The notes below the pieces were generated by a model. That model worked only from the letters and a program-made list of their open reading frames with translations. It did not search any database and was not told the origin of the DNA. From assembly GCA_964438995.1 (NCBI GenBank), contig CAYTMQ010000003.1:124001-188000 (forward strand): a DNA stretch of 64,000 bases, in the 5' to 3' direction. The position numbers and the translations under genes are program-made. Below are positions 25,383-33,574 of this stretch, in pieces; within the stretch, counting starts at the first letter, position 1; every line of letters begins with the position of its first letter. The DNA comes from JABMMZ01 sp964438995. GTDB taxonomy: Bacteria > Bacteroidota > Bacteroidia > NS11-12g > UBA955.

Positions 25383-26558
25383 TTAAAATGTTACCACTCC
25401 AGAAAGTCTGTATATCAATGTTTCTTTACTTCCAACTTTCAAAAACGTACAATCGGTTTGTATTTTAAGATTGTGCTTTAAAAAATATCTATTAAATCCA
25501 AAAACGTATTCCTCTTGTTTTGGAAACAAAGCAATGATTTTTTGTGATGGGTCAATTCTAGCATATCTAACAGCGATTTCACTGCGTTTTGAAATAAAAA
25601 TTCCGGATTGTAGCATAAAAGTCCTACCAGATATAATGTGATTTTTTTGGGTAGTGTCTTTAGAGTTAACTACAATACCTTTATCTGTTTCTCTGTTATA
25701 CAATTCTCCCTCTAATGAAAAGCCTTTGTATTTTAAAATAAAGTCAGCTCCGTAATAGCTTAAGTCGGCATAGTGATTATTATGCAGATATTCCCCTAAT
25801 TGACCCATCGTTCTTCTTGTTGCAGAATTAAAACTATAAACTCCTGCAATAGCTAACTTAGGAGTTTGCTCTCTTTCTTGAGAAGATTCAATGTAATCAC
25901 CATTAGATAAAAAGTCACCAAAAGGATATATTTCGGCTCTTCCAGAATAGCATAATTCACCGTTTTTGTCTGAGTTTATTCTTCCATCACCGCTTGAAAC
26001 AGCAATAGTAGTTTTAACCATAGATGTTCCAAATTTGAATTGATTAAACATCCATATTCCTTTGTCTCTATCGAGAGTGAAGTTGTTATTTGAAATGGAA
26101 CGTTCAACTAATTGAAGATTTGCAGAAGAAATTTGACGCTGTCTATTTCCTGGTAATTTAGTTTGACCAAAACCAAATTTTAGCCACTTATAAGGAGCAT
26201 AATACAACATAGCATCTCTTAAAATGAGGTTGTTTTGAGAGGCTGAATTATCTGCTGTAATATCTCTCTGGGCAAATCCCAACTGTATTCTATATGTAAA
26301 ACTTGGATGATAAGCAGTCCCTTGAAAATTAAGTCGGCATCTACGTGTAAAAAAGTCGGCAGTTGTAGTATTGCTATTCAATTCGTGTCTCACCTCCGCC
26401 ATATTTTGTATTCTTCCATTTATAGCCAATGTAAAGCTGCTATCTGCGGAGGCAAAACCAATACCTTTTCCGAAACTAGCTTTTACATATGTACTTTTTT
26501 GTGCTTTCAATGTGTTTAAACAGATAATTGCTGTTAAAAAAATAGTAGTTTTTTTCAT
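25383..26558 (-). CDS. phosphate-selective porin (OprO/OprP-like)
   Basis: The 391-residue outer-membrane protein has a signal peptide (TTIFLTAIICLNTLKAQ). Its strand pattern, including FTLAINGRIQNMAEVRHE, FFTRRCRLNFQGTAYHPSF and LRDAMLYYAPYKWLKFGFGQTKLPGNRQ, is that of Pfam porin O/P. Such trimers pass phosphate or polyphosphate. It lies downstream of DUF2490 and PiT genes on the same strand, consistent with a phosphate-uptake group. Confidence 0.85.
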   Translation of the reverse strand: MKKTTIFLTAIICLNTLKAQKSTYVKASFGKGIGFASADSSFTLAINGRIQNMAEVRHELNSNTTTADFFTRRCRLNFQGTAYHPSFTYRIQLGFAQRDITADNSASQNNLILRDAMLYYAPYKWLKFGFGQTKLPGNRQRQISSANLQLVERSISNNNFTLDRDKGIWMFNQFKFGTSMVKTTIAVSSGDGRINSDKNGELCYSGRAEIYPFGDFLSNGDYIESSQEREQTPKLAIAGVYSFNSATRRTMGQLGEYLHNNHYADLSYYGADFILKYKGFSLEGELYNRETDKGIVVNSKDTTQKNHIISGRTFMLQSGIFISKRSEIAVRYARIDPSQKIIALFPKQEEYVFGFNRYFLKHNLKIQTDCTFLKVGSKETLIYRLSGVVTF

Positions 26559-26639
26559 TTAAATTAAATTTTATATTGTTTAAATTTTCAAAATATGCAT
26601 GGAATTTACGGTGAACATGCAATAATTTTAATGTAAAGT

Positions 26640-27473
26640 TTATTTAGTAACTGTTGGTGGAACTGCTGTTTCTTTTTTAGTTAAATCAAAGTTGAAATAT
26701 GCATTTATAATATACCCTAAATTATATTGCATAATGGTTTTATTTGAGGAGTAACCAGAAACTTGTCTTAAAGCACCTAGTTGTGCAATTTGAGCATAAG
26801 GACCGGCTTCAATTCTAAAAGCTTTACTGAACTTATGACCAAAAAGTAATGCTGATCTATTCTGATCAAACATATTGTATTTTACAACACTTCCAAAAGA
26901 CACAAAAATCTCGTTGTAAGCTGCAAAATAAGATTCTTTTTCTTCAAGGGTAGGTCCATTTAATGGCACCTGAATTCTTAGTAAATATCTAAATCTATTT
27001 GATCTTCTCCTTTCTTCAATAACATGACTATATTCTGTAGGTTGAAAAGCAACCCATCTTTGCTCCAATCTGTATCTGTGAGTTAATTCAACTCTGCCAA
27101 TTTGATCTTTAAAAATCAATTGTTCGTATATACGGTGTTCTGGGTATTTTAACCTGCTTGGAGAAAGCGGAAATCTATCATCTCCAAACGGAAAAGTTTC
27201 AATAAAAGAATATCCAACTAACACAGAAGCATTCTTATTGATGTTGTATAACAAGCCTGCCCTTACTTGGTGTTGCTGGGTTCTCAAACCAAGTTCATCT
27301 CTTCTTAATTGATAGTCGCCAGTAACATCAAGTTTTTTGCTCACTTTAATTCCAAAGTTAAAAGATGCCCAACCTATTTGATTGAAATCTGAATACCTTG
27401 AATTTTGTGCTTTTATTGCGTTACTAAATAGTATCGTTAAAATCACGGCATAACTTAAGATTGATTTTTTCAT
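26640..27473 (-). CDS. DUF2490 outer-membrane protein
   Basis: This 277-residue protein has a signal peptide ending IKAQ and the DUF2490 pattern (LDVTGDYQLRRDELGLRTQQ, then RYRLEQRWV, and RFRYLLRIQVPL), predicted as a beta-barrel. Its function is unknown, but it lies between PiT and the phosphate porin. The start lies about 40 nt downstream of a hairpin terminator for PiT. Confidence 0.82.
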   Translation of the reverse strand: MKKSILSYAVILTILFSNAIKAQNSRYSDFNQIGWASFNFGIKVSKKLDVTGDYQLRRDELGLRTQQHQVRAGLLYNINKNASVLVGYSFIETFPFGDDRFPLSPSRLKYPEHRIYEQLIFKDQIGRVELTHRYRLEQRWVAFQPTEYSHVIEERRRSNRFRYLLRIQVPLNGPTLEEKESYFAAYNEIFVSFGSVVKYNMFDQNRSALLFGHKFSKAFRIEAGPYAQIAQLGALRQVSGYSSNKTIMQYNLGYIINAYFNFDLTKKETAVPPTVTK

Positions 27474-27512
27474 TTTATTAATTTAAGAATTTATTAACAT
27501 AATAAGGGTTAA

Positions 27513-27535
27513 AAATGCCCATATTAAGGGCATTT
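27513..27535 (-). terminator. hairpin terminator after the PiT gene
   Basis: A perfect 8-bp stem (AAATGCCC / GGGCATTT) around a 7-nt loop runs into a short T-tract on the minus strand. It sits 35 nt after the PiT stop and ahead of DUF2490. It may be partial, with porin genes reached by read-through. Confidence 0.7.
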
Positions 27536-27569
27536 CAAAATATTTTCTTTAGTCTAATTTATTGTTGAA

Positions 27570-28967
27570 TTATATGAATAATTGTAATAGATAGTAGATA
27601 CCACCTGCTAAAAGCATAGTGACAGGCAATGTTAAAATCCAGGCAATTGCAATGCTCTTAATAGTATCAGGTTGTAAATTCTTCACACCTTTAGATGCTG
27701 TCATTGCACCAGCTACACCAGATGATAAAACGTGTGTAGTTGAAACAGGCAATCCAAAACCAGAACTTAAACCAATGGTTGCAGCAGCTGTTAATTCTGC
27801 CGTTGCTCCCTCAGCATAAGTCATGTGACGTTTACCAATTTTTTCACCAATTGTGATGGCAATACGTTTCCAACCAATCATGGTTCCAATACCCAAACAC
27901 AAGGCAATCATCACAGTAACCCATCTTGGAGAATATTCAATATCAGCTTTTAATGCTTTTAACTCCTGCTTTAATACTTTAACATTGTCTTTATTTTCCA
28001 TAAAAGTTGGATTCTTTAATTCAGAACCTACTTTTTTGTCGAGCTTAGTTAATGATGTTCTTACCTTAATGGTAGCCTTCTTTAAATCTTCTTTGTTTTG
28101 TTGATTTGACTTCAATGCCAATTTATAAGTATTCAATACTTCTTTTGTTTCTTGAGTTTTTAAAACCAAATCAGCTTTGTTCTCAGATGCTAAAGCTGCC
28201 TCTATTTTCGTTAATGAAGCCATAGTTTTATCAACACTAAAATCTTCATTAAGAGCAAATTTTACTGGCATAAAAGTAATTAAGATGATCAACATCAAAC
28301 CAATTCCTTTCTGACCGTCATTGTTTCCATGGAAAAAACTTACAAGCGTACAAGTGGTAATCAAAATAGCTCTGATCCACATCGGAGGACGAGAACCTGG
28401 TTCTGGTTCTTTGAAAATTTGTTTTCTAGTTTTGGTTACCCTTCTCAAGATATACATCAGTAAAATGGTCACCGAGAAACCAAACAATGGAGAAACCAAT
28501 AATGACAAGCCGATATCACCAGCTTTACCCCAGTTTACACCATCGCCACCATGTAAGAAATAAAACACCAATCCAGCGCCTAATATAGAGCCAATTAAAG
28601 TATGTGATGAACTACAAGGAATACCCAAGTACCAAGTTCCAAGGTTCCAAATAATTCCAGAAAGCAACATGCCAAGAACCAAAGAAACACTTTCACCCGT
28701 ACTTAAATTGATTAAATCGGATAAAGGCAGCAAGTTTACAATTCCCATTGCAACTTTGTATCCCCAGAAACTGCTTAAAAACAATCCAATGAAATTCCAC
28801 AAACCAGACCAAACAACAGCGTATGTCGGTTTTAATGAGCCTGTGTATATTACTGTAGCTACTGCGTTTGCAGTATCGTGAAATCCGTTTGCGAATTCAA
28901 ATACGCATACCGCTAATACACATAGTATAAACAATACGGCTATTCCTGATTCTAGTCCAAATAACAT
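27570..28967 (-). CDS. PiT family inorganic phosphate transporter
   Basis: The 465-residue inner-membrane transporter shows the repeated PiT signatures: FANGFHDTANAVATVIYTGS near 26-45 and SSGFGLPVSTTHVLSSGVAG near the C-terminus. A charged coiled-coil-like insert of about 100 residues (roughly 235-340) sits in the central loop. It takes up phosphate with a cation. Its upstream region holds an 11-bp phased repeat array and a candidate promoter, suggesting regulation by phosphate. Confidence 0.93.
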   Translation of the reverse strand: MLFGLESGIAVLFILCVLAVCVFEFANGFHDTANAVATVIYTGSLKPTYAVVWSGLWNFIGLFLSSFWGYKVAMGIVNLLPLSDLINLSTGESVSLVLGMLLSGIIWNLGTWYLGIPCSSSHTLIGSILGAGLVFYFLHGGDGVNWGKAGDIGLSLLVSPLFGFSVTILLMYILRRVTKTRKQIFKEPEPGSRPPMWIRAILITTCTLVSFFHGNNDGQKGIGLMLIILITFMPVKFALNEDFSVDKTMASLTKIEAALASENKADLVLKTQETKEVLNTYKLALKSNQQNKEDLKKATIKVRTSLTKLDKKVGSELKNPTFMENKDNVKVLKQELKALKADIEYSPRWVTVMIALCLGIGTMIGWKRIAITIGEKIGKRHMTYAEGATAELTAAATIGLSSGFGLPVSTTHVLSSGVAGAMTASKGVKNLQPDTIKSIAIAWILTLPVTMLLAGGIYYLLQLFI

Positions 28968-28973
28968 AATGTT

Positions 28974-29001
28974 GCAAATTTGGTCATACTATGTTACCAA
29001 A
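28974..29001 (-). promoter_or_regulatory. candidate PiT promoter (-7 CAAATTTG, -33 TTTG)
   Basis: CAAATTTG at 28974-28981 differs from TAnnTTTG in one base and ends 6 nt before the PiT ATG. A TTTG lies 16 nt upstream (28998-29001), slightly closer than the usual spacing. The weak -7 box fits a promoter that needs an activator, and the repeat array overlaps the -33 region. Confidence 0.45.
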
Positions 29002-29057
29002 TTGTTAAGCCTATAACATTTATTTGTTACGTCATTGTTTTCAAGGTAACATACTAA
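28981..29057. repeat. seven-unit 11-bp phased array of TGTTA/TAACA motifs
   Basis: Cutting the sequence every 11 bp from 28981 gives units starting TGGTC, TGTTA, TGTTA, TAACA, TGTTA, TGTTT and TAACA. Five of seven are exact TGTTA or its complement. On the minus strand several read TTAACA or GTAACA, resembling the TT(A/C/T)ACA repeats at 11-bp period bound by Bacillus PhoP, and the 11-bp geometry of PhoB boxes. It spans 14-90 nt upstream of the PiT start. Confidence 0.65.
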
Positions 29058-29176
29058 TAATAAAGAATTTAATTCATTTTACGCTCATTGTCCAGTTTTT
29101 GGTACAATCATTGAATAGCATATCTTAAAGCAGCAGTTAATTTGCTGCACCATTGTTAAACCTTAAACCATAATTT

Positions 29177-32100
29177 ATGCAGACAAAACTTACCAAACAC
29201 TTCTTACTTCTAATGGCCTTCATCTCACTTTTTAAAGTGAATGCCCAACAATGGCTTGGAAGAACTACAGGTAATTACTCCGGAACTTACGGCGTATATA
29301 CCAATGCAGCAAACATCTCTGACTCTAAATACAAATATTACCTTAACTTTTGGGGTAGAGGCGTCAATTTCTACAACAATTATCTAACGTATAATGCACC
29401 CATCAAATTAAATCATTGGGCAAACAATAATTACGGTTTAAACTATCAAAATATTGATGGAACAGTAGATTACCAAAAAGATTGGCTTCTTGAAAATGTT
29501 AATGGAAAAGACAAACAATTCAGCTTCAATCAAGACATTTGGGGACCAGCATTCATGTTTCCAGTTTCAAAACACTGGAATATGTCTATTAATACTAGAC
29601 AAAGAAGCGGAATTCAAATGTTTGGTATTTCAGAAAGTGCGGCCAGATTAGCTTTCAATAAATTGGATTCTGGTGATCGCGCTTCCATTAAAAGAGGTTT
29701 TGGTATCAATGCACAATCTTATCAAGAACTAAGTTTCACCCTAGGTGGAGTTTTAGCAAAAAATTCAAGAAACAAATTAAGCGGGGGTGTTACAGTTAAA
29801 TTTATTAGAGGTTTAGGTGCTGCCTATCTAAAAGGAGAAAGTTTAGATATTCTTGGAACTTCATCCAATAGCGCCATGGTAAGCGGTGATTTGCAATATG
29901 GTTACACCGATGACAGATCTGTTATAGAACCATTTAACAATCCTTATGGCATGTTTTCATTGAACTCTAGAGGCATTGGAGCTGGTCTAGATCTTGGTCT
30001 TAGCTATACCCATAAAGCTAAAAAATCCAATTATATCACCAATAAATACTGCGACAATAACGATAGAAGAAGTGATCACGATTTCAAACTTGCTCTAGCT
30101 TTAAATGACATAGGTGGTATCAGATACAACAGAATGAGCAGTAAATACAATTACAGCTCAACCATCAGCAATCCAGTAACTGTATCTAACAATATCCTCG
30201 ACCCTTTTCGCAACAATGCGAATGCATTTGACACAATTGGAAACAACGTGTTTGGCGCTTTAGGCGGCACAAAATCATCCAATTTTAGCACTGCTTTGCC
30301 AACTGCCATAAATTTACAAATGGACTTCAGATTGTCGAAACACATTTATACATCTGTGTTCTGGAATCAAAGTTTGAAAGGCTTTAATTCAACTGGATTG
30401 AGAAGTACTTCGATGCTTTCAGTTATTCCAAGAGTTGAATCTAGAGGCTTTGAATTTAGTATGCCAATAACTTTAAGTGAAAACTACAGAAACTTCTATG
30501 TAGGTGCTTACACCAGAATCGGACCTGTATTCTTTGGTAGCGATAACTTAGGTGGATTATTGAATGTTGCTTCTGCTAGTCAGTTTCAAGGTGCAGATAT
30601 TTATGGTGGAATCTCCTTTGGAATTGGTCACTGCCATTCATGGTGGTACCAATCAAAAGTTGACCCAGTGTATATTGATAGTACTAAAAGAGACAGTATA
30701 AAAACTGAACTTAGAGATACCATTAAAGTTACTCAAAGAGATACTATTACTGTAAGAGATACCATTATCATCGAAAAAACCATCAAGACTAAAACTGACA
30801 TCGAAAAAGAAAATGCTCTTAAAAAGAAAGAGGAAGAACTTAATAAAAAACAAGTCATTTTAGATGCTAAAGAAAAAGAATTGGAGAAAAAGAACAATGG
30901 TACTTATAAAGAAAGCGAAGAGCTCAAAAAATGTAAGGACCAAGGTATAATCATAGTTACAGAAAATACCACTCTCAAGGATAAAGTAAAAACTCAAAAT
31001 GATGCTATTATAGTTGCTAATAAGAGAATTGCCGACCTTGAAAAAGAAAACGCGGAATTGAAGAAAAACAATGGCACACAAACAAATGCTGAAATTGTTA
31101 GAAATCAAAGAAAAGTTGACAGCTTAACCATCATCTTGGTTCAAACTAGAACTGAATTAGAAAAATGCAGAAAAAATAGCACTACTACCAATGCAGAAAT
31201 TCTGAAAAAAGCTGAAGACGATCGCAAAAAGGCCGAAAATGACGCTAAAATAGCCAACAGAAGAGCGGATAGTTTAGCAAACATTTTAGTTGGCAAAATG
31301 ATTGAACTTGACAACTGCAAAAAACAAAGCACTATGACCAGTGCTGAGATTGTTAAGAAAGCTGAAGCTGACAGAGCCAAAGCTGAAAACGATGCTAGAC
31401 TTGCAAGAAAAACTTCAGATAGCTTGAAATTGATTCTAATTCAAAGAAATACTGAGTTAGACAATTGTAAGAAAAACGCTACTCAAAACAATGCCGACAT
31501 TGTTAAAGCACAGAAAAAAGTTGATAGTTTGACAATAATTCTTGTCCAAAGAACTACAGACTATGAAAACTGTAAAAAGAATAGCACCATGAACCAAGCT
31601 GAAGTGGTTAAAAAACTTGAAGCTGAGAAAGCTAAAGCCGAAAACGATGCNNNNNNNNNNNNNNNNNNNNNNNNNNNNNNNNNNNNNNNNNNNNNNNNNN
31701 NNNNNNNNNNNNNNNNNNNNNNNNNNNNNNNNNNNNNNNNNNNNNNNNNNGAAAACGATGCAAAAATTGCTAAAAAACAATCTGATAGCTTAAGTCAAGT
31801 ACTTGCAGGTAAAATTATTGAACTTGAAAATTGCAAAAAGAGCAGTACTTCTAACGATGCAGATGTTCAAAAATTGAAAACTTGCGAGGACAACAATGCT
31901 TTGTTAAAAGCTGAAATGGCTGAGATGACTAAAACCATCAGTAGATTGAACAACAAAAGCTATGTATTAAGCAATAGAGTTGACAGCTTAATCAACGAAT
32001 TGAAAAATTGTTGTAAAAATTGCAGCACTTCTGGCAGCAGCAACGACGATGAATTATTGAAAAAATGCCAAGCTAGTAATGTTGAATTGAACGCTGAGAT

Positions 32101-33022
32101 AAACAAATTAAAATCTGTTATTACAGCTAAAGACAAATCAATTGACAGTTTAGAAACAGTTTCATCGAATTTAAACAAAAAACAAGTTGAATTGAATGCA
32201 ACCATATCCAAATTGAATTCTGATATTGAAGATTTAAAATCAAAAGGCAGCAATTGTGATGAATTACAAAAACAACTAGATGCCAAAACCGCTGAAGTTA
32301 CCAAGTTAAAATCTGACAATGCATCGCTTCAAAACCAAGTAAATGTATTGACTGCTCAAATGAATGAGTATAAAACAGAATACTTGTTTATGGTTAAACA
32401 AAACCAAAAATGCAATGCACAATTGGACAGCTGTAAAAAAGGACTATACAACAACCCTGAAAATGGAACTGGTGGCAGCGGTGGACCAAACCCTCCTGAT
32501 TTAAATCAAGGTAGTACAAACGATCCTGGTGCTGCCGACGACAATGCTGTATCTTCAACAAATGAAGAATCACACAGTACAAAAAAAGCACCTAGAGAAT
32601 ACGTTGGCTTAAAAATAGCAGGTGGAATTTTAGATATCCTATTGTCTGGATCTGGAAGCACAACAACTACAACTACAGAAACCAAAAAAGAAACCAGTTC
32701 GGGTAGAGGCGGTAACACTACAGTAAAGTCGCCTGGCAAAACTTCTACTGGTTCGGGTAATGGCACAGTTAAAACCTCTGGCAGTTCAACAAGTAATGGT
32801 GGGGTTACAGTTACATCACCTACTCCTAATCAAACTGTATCAACTCCAAGTTCTTCAACTACACCACAAAGTGGAACTGTTAACAAAGGAACTACTGTTA
32901 GCAAACCTAGTTCTAGCAATACAAGCGGAGCTGGAAATACTTCAGGAAGTACCGCTTCAGGTGCAGGTGTAGGAACAGCAAAGGGCGGTAACTCTACAGG
33001 AGCAACTGTTGAAAGAAGATAA
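29177..33022 (+). CDS. DUF5723-like barrel fused to repeat-rich coiled coil and Ser/Thr/Gly tail (interrupted by an N gap)
   Basis: The frame encodes 1281 residues counting the gap. Residues 1-23 are a signal peptide. About 24-490 resemble DUF5723 (LGRTTGNYSGTYGVYTNAANI). From about 495 to 620 is a charged coiled coil with repeated DTI/RDTI motifs, then 35- and 50-residue repeats ending in CKK or CRK (31070-31840). The C-terminal 190 residues are Ser/Thr/Gly-rich. The frame is the same on both sides of the N run. Likely an outer-membrane barrel with a long periplasmic extension (inference); its true length is unknown. Confidence 0.8.
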   Translation: MQTKLTKHFLLLMAFISLFKVNAQQWLGRTTGNYSGTYGVYTNAANISDSKYKYYLNFWGRGVNFYNNYLTYNAPIKLNHWANNNYGLNYQNIDGTVDYQKDWLLENVNGKDKQFSFNQDIWGPAFMFPVSKHWNMSINTRQRSGIQMFGISESAARLAFNKLDSGDRASIKRGFGINAQSYQELSFTLGGVLAKNSRNKLSGGVTVKFIRGLGAAYLKGESLDILGTSSNSAMVSGDLQYGYTDDRSVIEPFNNPYGMFSLNSRGIGAGLDLGLSYTHKAKKSNYITNKYCDNNDRRSDHDFKLALALNDIGGIRYNRMSSKYNYSSTISNPVTVSNNILDPFRNNANAFDTIGNNVFGALGGTKSSNFSTALPTAINLQMDFRLSKHIYTSVFWNQSLKGFNSTGLRSTSMLSVIPRVESRGFEFSMPITLSENYRNFYVGAYTRIGPVFFGSDNLGGLLNVASASQFQGADIYGGISFGIGHCHSWWYQSKVDPVYIDSTKRDSIKTELRDTIKVTQRDTITVRDTIIIEKTIKTKTDIEKENALKKKEEELNKKQVILDAKEKELEKKNNGTYKESEELKKCKDQGIIIVTENTTLKDKVKTQNDAIIVANKRIADLEKENAELKKNNGTQTNAEIVRNQRKVDSLTIILVQTRTELEKCRKNSTTTNAEILKKAEDDRKKAENDAKIANRRADSLANILVGKMIELDNCKKQSTMTSAEIVKKAEADRAKAENDARLARKTSDSLKLILIQRNTELDNCKKNATQNNADIVKAQKKVDSLTIILVQRTTDYENCKKNSTMNQAEVVKKLEAEKAKAENDXXXXXXXXXXXXXXXXXXXXXXXXXXXXXXXXXXENDAKIAKKQSDSLSQVLAGKIIELENCKKSSTSNDADVQKLKTCEDNNALLKAEMAEMTKTISRLNNKSYVLSNRVDSLINELKNCCKNCSTSGSSNDDELLKKCQASNVELNAEINKLKSVITAKDKSIDSLETVSSNLNKKQVELNATISKLNSDIEDLKSKGSNCDELQKQLDAKTAEVTKLKSDNASLQNQVNVLTAQMNEYKTEYLFMVKQNQKCNAQLDSCKKGLYNNPENGTGGSGGPNPPDLNQGSTNDPGAADDNAVSSTNEESHSTKKAPREYVGLKIAGGILDILLSGSGSTTTTTTETKKETSSGRGGNTTVKSPGKTSTGSGNGTVKTSGSSTSNGGVTVTSPTPNQTVSTPSSSTTPQSGTVNKGTTVSKPSSSNTSGAGNTSGSTASGAGVGTAKGGNSTGATVERR
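31070..31840 (+). repeat. protein-coding 105/150-bp repeats (35/50 residues)
   Basis: Units start at 31070 (35 residues), 31175 (50), 31325 (50), 31475 (35) and 31580 (50 if the gap is closed at the shared 11-mer). Each contains N-A-E/D-I-V, a DSL-x-x-I/V-L core and ends in C-K/R-K. The short form lacks 15 residues rich in K, A, E and D. One cysteine per unit is conserved. Confidence 0.8.
31651..31750. other. assembly gap, 100 N
   Basis: Exactly 100 N, a conventional placeholder for unknown size. GAAAACGATGC occurs immediately before (31640-31650) and immediately after (31751-31761), so the contig ends carry the same repeat sequence. Confidence 0.97.
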
Positions 33023-33040
33023 TTTTGTAAATTTATAAAT

Positions 33041-33060
33041 CGGGTGTATATTTGCACCCG
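33041..33060 (+). promoter_or_regulatory. rimP-nusA promoter box inside an inverted repeat
   Basis: TATATTTG (33047-33054), an exact TAnnTTTG, is framed by CGGGTG and CACCCG, a perfect 6-bp inverted repeat. A second exact box, TAATTTTG at 33020-33027, overlaps the stop codon of the preceding gene. Confidence 0.6.
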
Positions 33061-33079
33061 TATTTACTAAAAAGTTAGT

Positions 33080-33102
33080 TGAGGGGCCCTAAAAGCCCCT
33101 CA
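33080..33102 (+). promoter_or_regulatory. hairpin in the rimP leader
   Basis: TGAGGGGC and GCCCCTCA form a perfect 8-bp GC-rich stem around a 7-nt loop, starting 25 nt after the -7 box and ending 10 nt before the rimP ATG. No T-tract follows, so it is more likely a leader structure affecting translation or stability than a terminator. Confidence 0.5.
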
Positions 33103-33112
33103 CTTGTTATAT

Positions 33113-33574
33113 ATGAATGTTCAAAATCAATTAGAGGCAATAGTAGCAAAGGTGTTAGAAGAGCACCCTCACGTATTTTTAGTGGAGTCTATCCATGGCA
33201 AACAATCACATGAGTTTATTCTAGATGGCGACCAAGCGCTTGGCATTTATGATATTTCAGAGATTGGAAGAGCCATTAATCATATTGCTGATGAAACTAT
33301 GCCAGAAGAAAACTACACATTAGATGTAGGATCACCTGGAGCTGATAGCGACATTAAATTGCTGAGACAATATCCCAAACACATCGGAAGAGAGTTTAAT
33401 ATTGTTTTATCGGATGACACCAAATACAAAGGCAAACTTGTCGCTGTTAATGGCGACACCCTTACCATTGAGCATTTTGTAAGCGAGAAGCCTAAGAAAA
33501 GCGAAAAACCAGTGCAAACTGATATCGATTATAACCAAATTAAAAAAGCAAACATCATTTTATCATTCAAATGA
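33113..33574 (+). CDS. rimP: ribosome maturation factor RimP
   Basis: The 153-residue protein assists 30S subunit maturation. The RimP layout is visible: EISEIGRAINHIADETM, then LDVGSPGADSDIK where the family has a S/T-P-G motif, and a C-terminal SH3-like part (YKGKLVAVNGDTLTIEH). The ATG at 33113 is preferred over an upstream TTG. It overlaps the nusA start by 4 nt (33571-33574). Confidence 0.92.
   Translation: MNVQNQLEAIVAKVLEEHPHVFLVESIHGKQSHEFILDGDQALGIYDISEIGRAINHIADETMPEENYTLDVGSPGADSDIKLLRQYPKHIGREFNIVLSDDTKYKGKLVAVNGDTLTIEHFVSEKPKKSEKPVQTDIDYNQIKKANIILSFK

Noticed and set aside
31070..31840. CRISPR-like repeats
   Set aside because: The repeats are imperfect, in frame and protein-coding, with conserved amino acids rather than conserved DNA spacers.
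30653..32766. Several minus-strand open frames of 64-119 codons opposite the coiled-coil gene
   Set aside because: They mirror the repetitive coding strand, have no promoter or export signal logic of their own, and one runs through the N gap.
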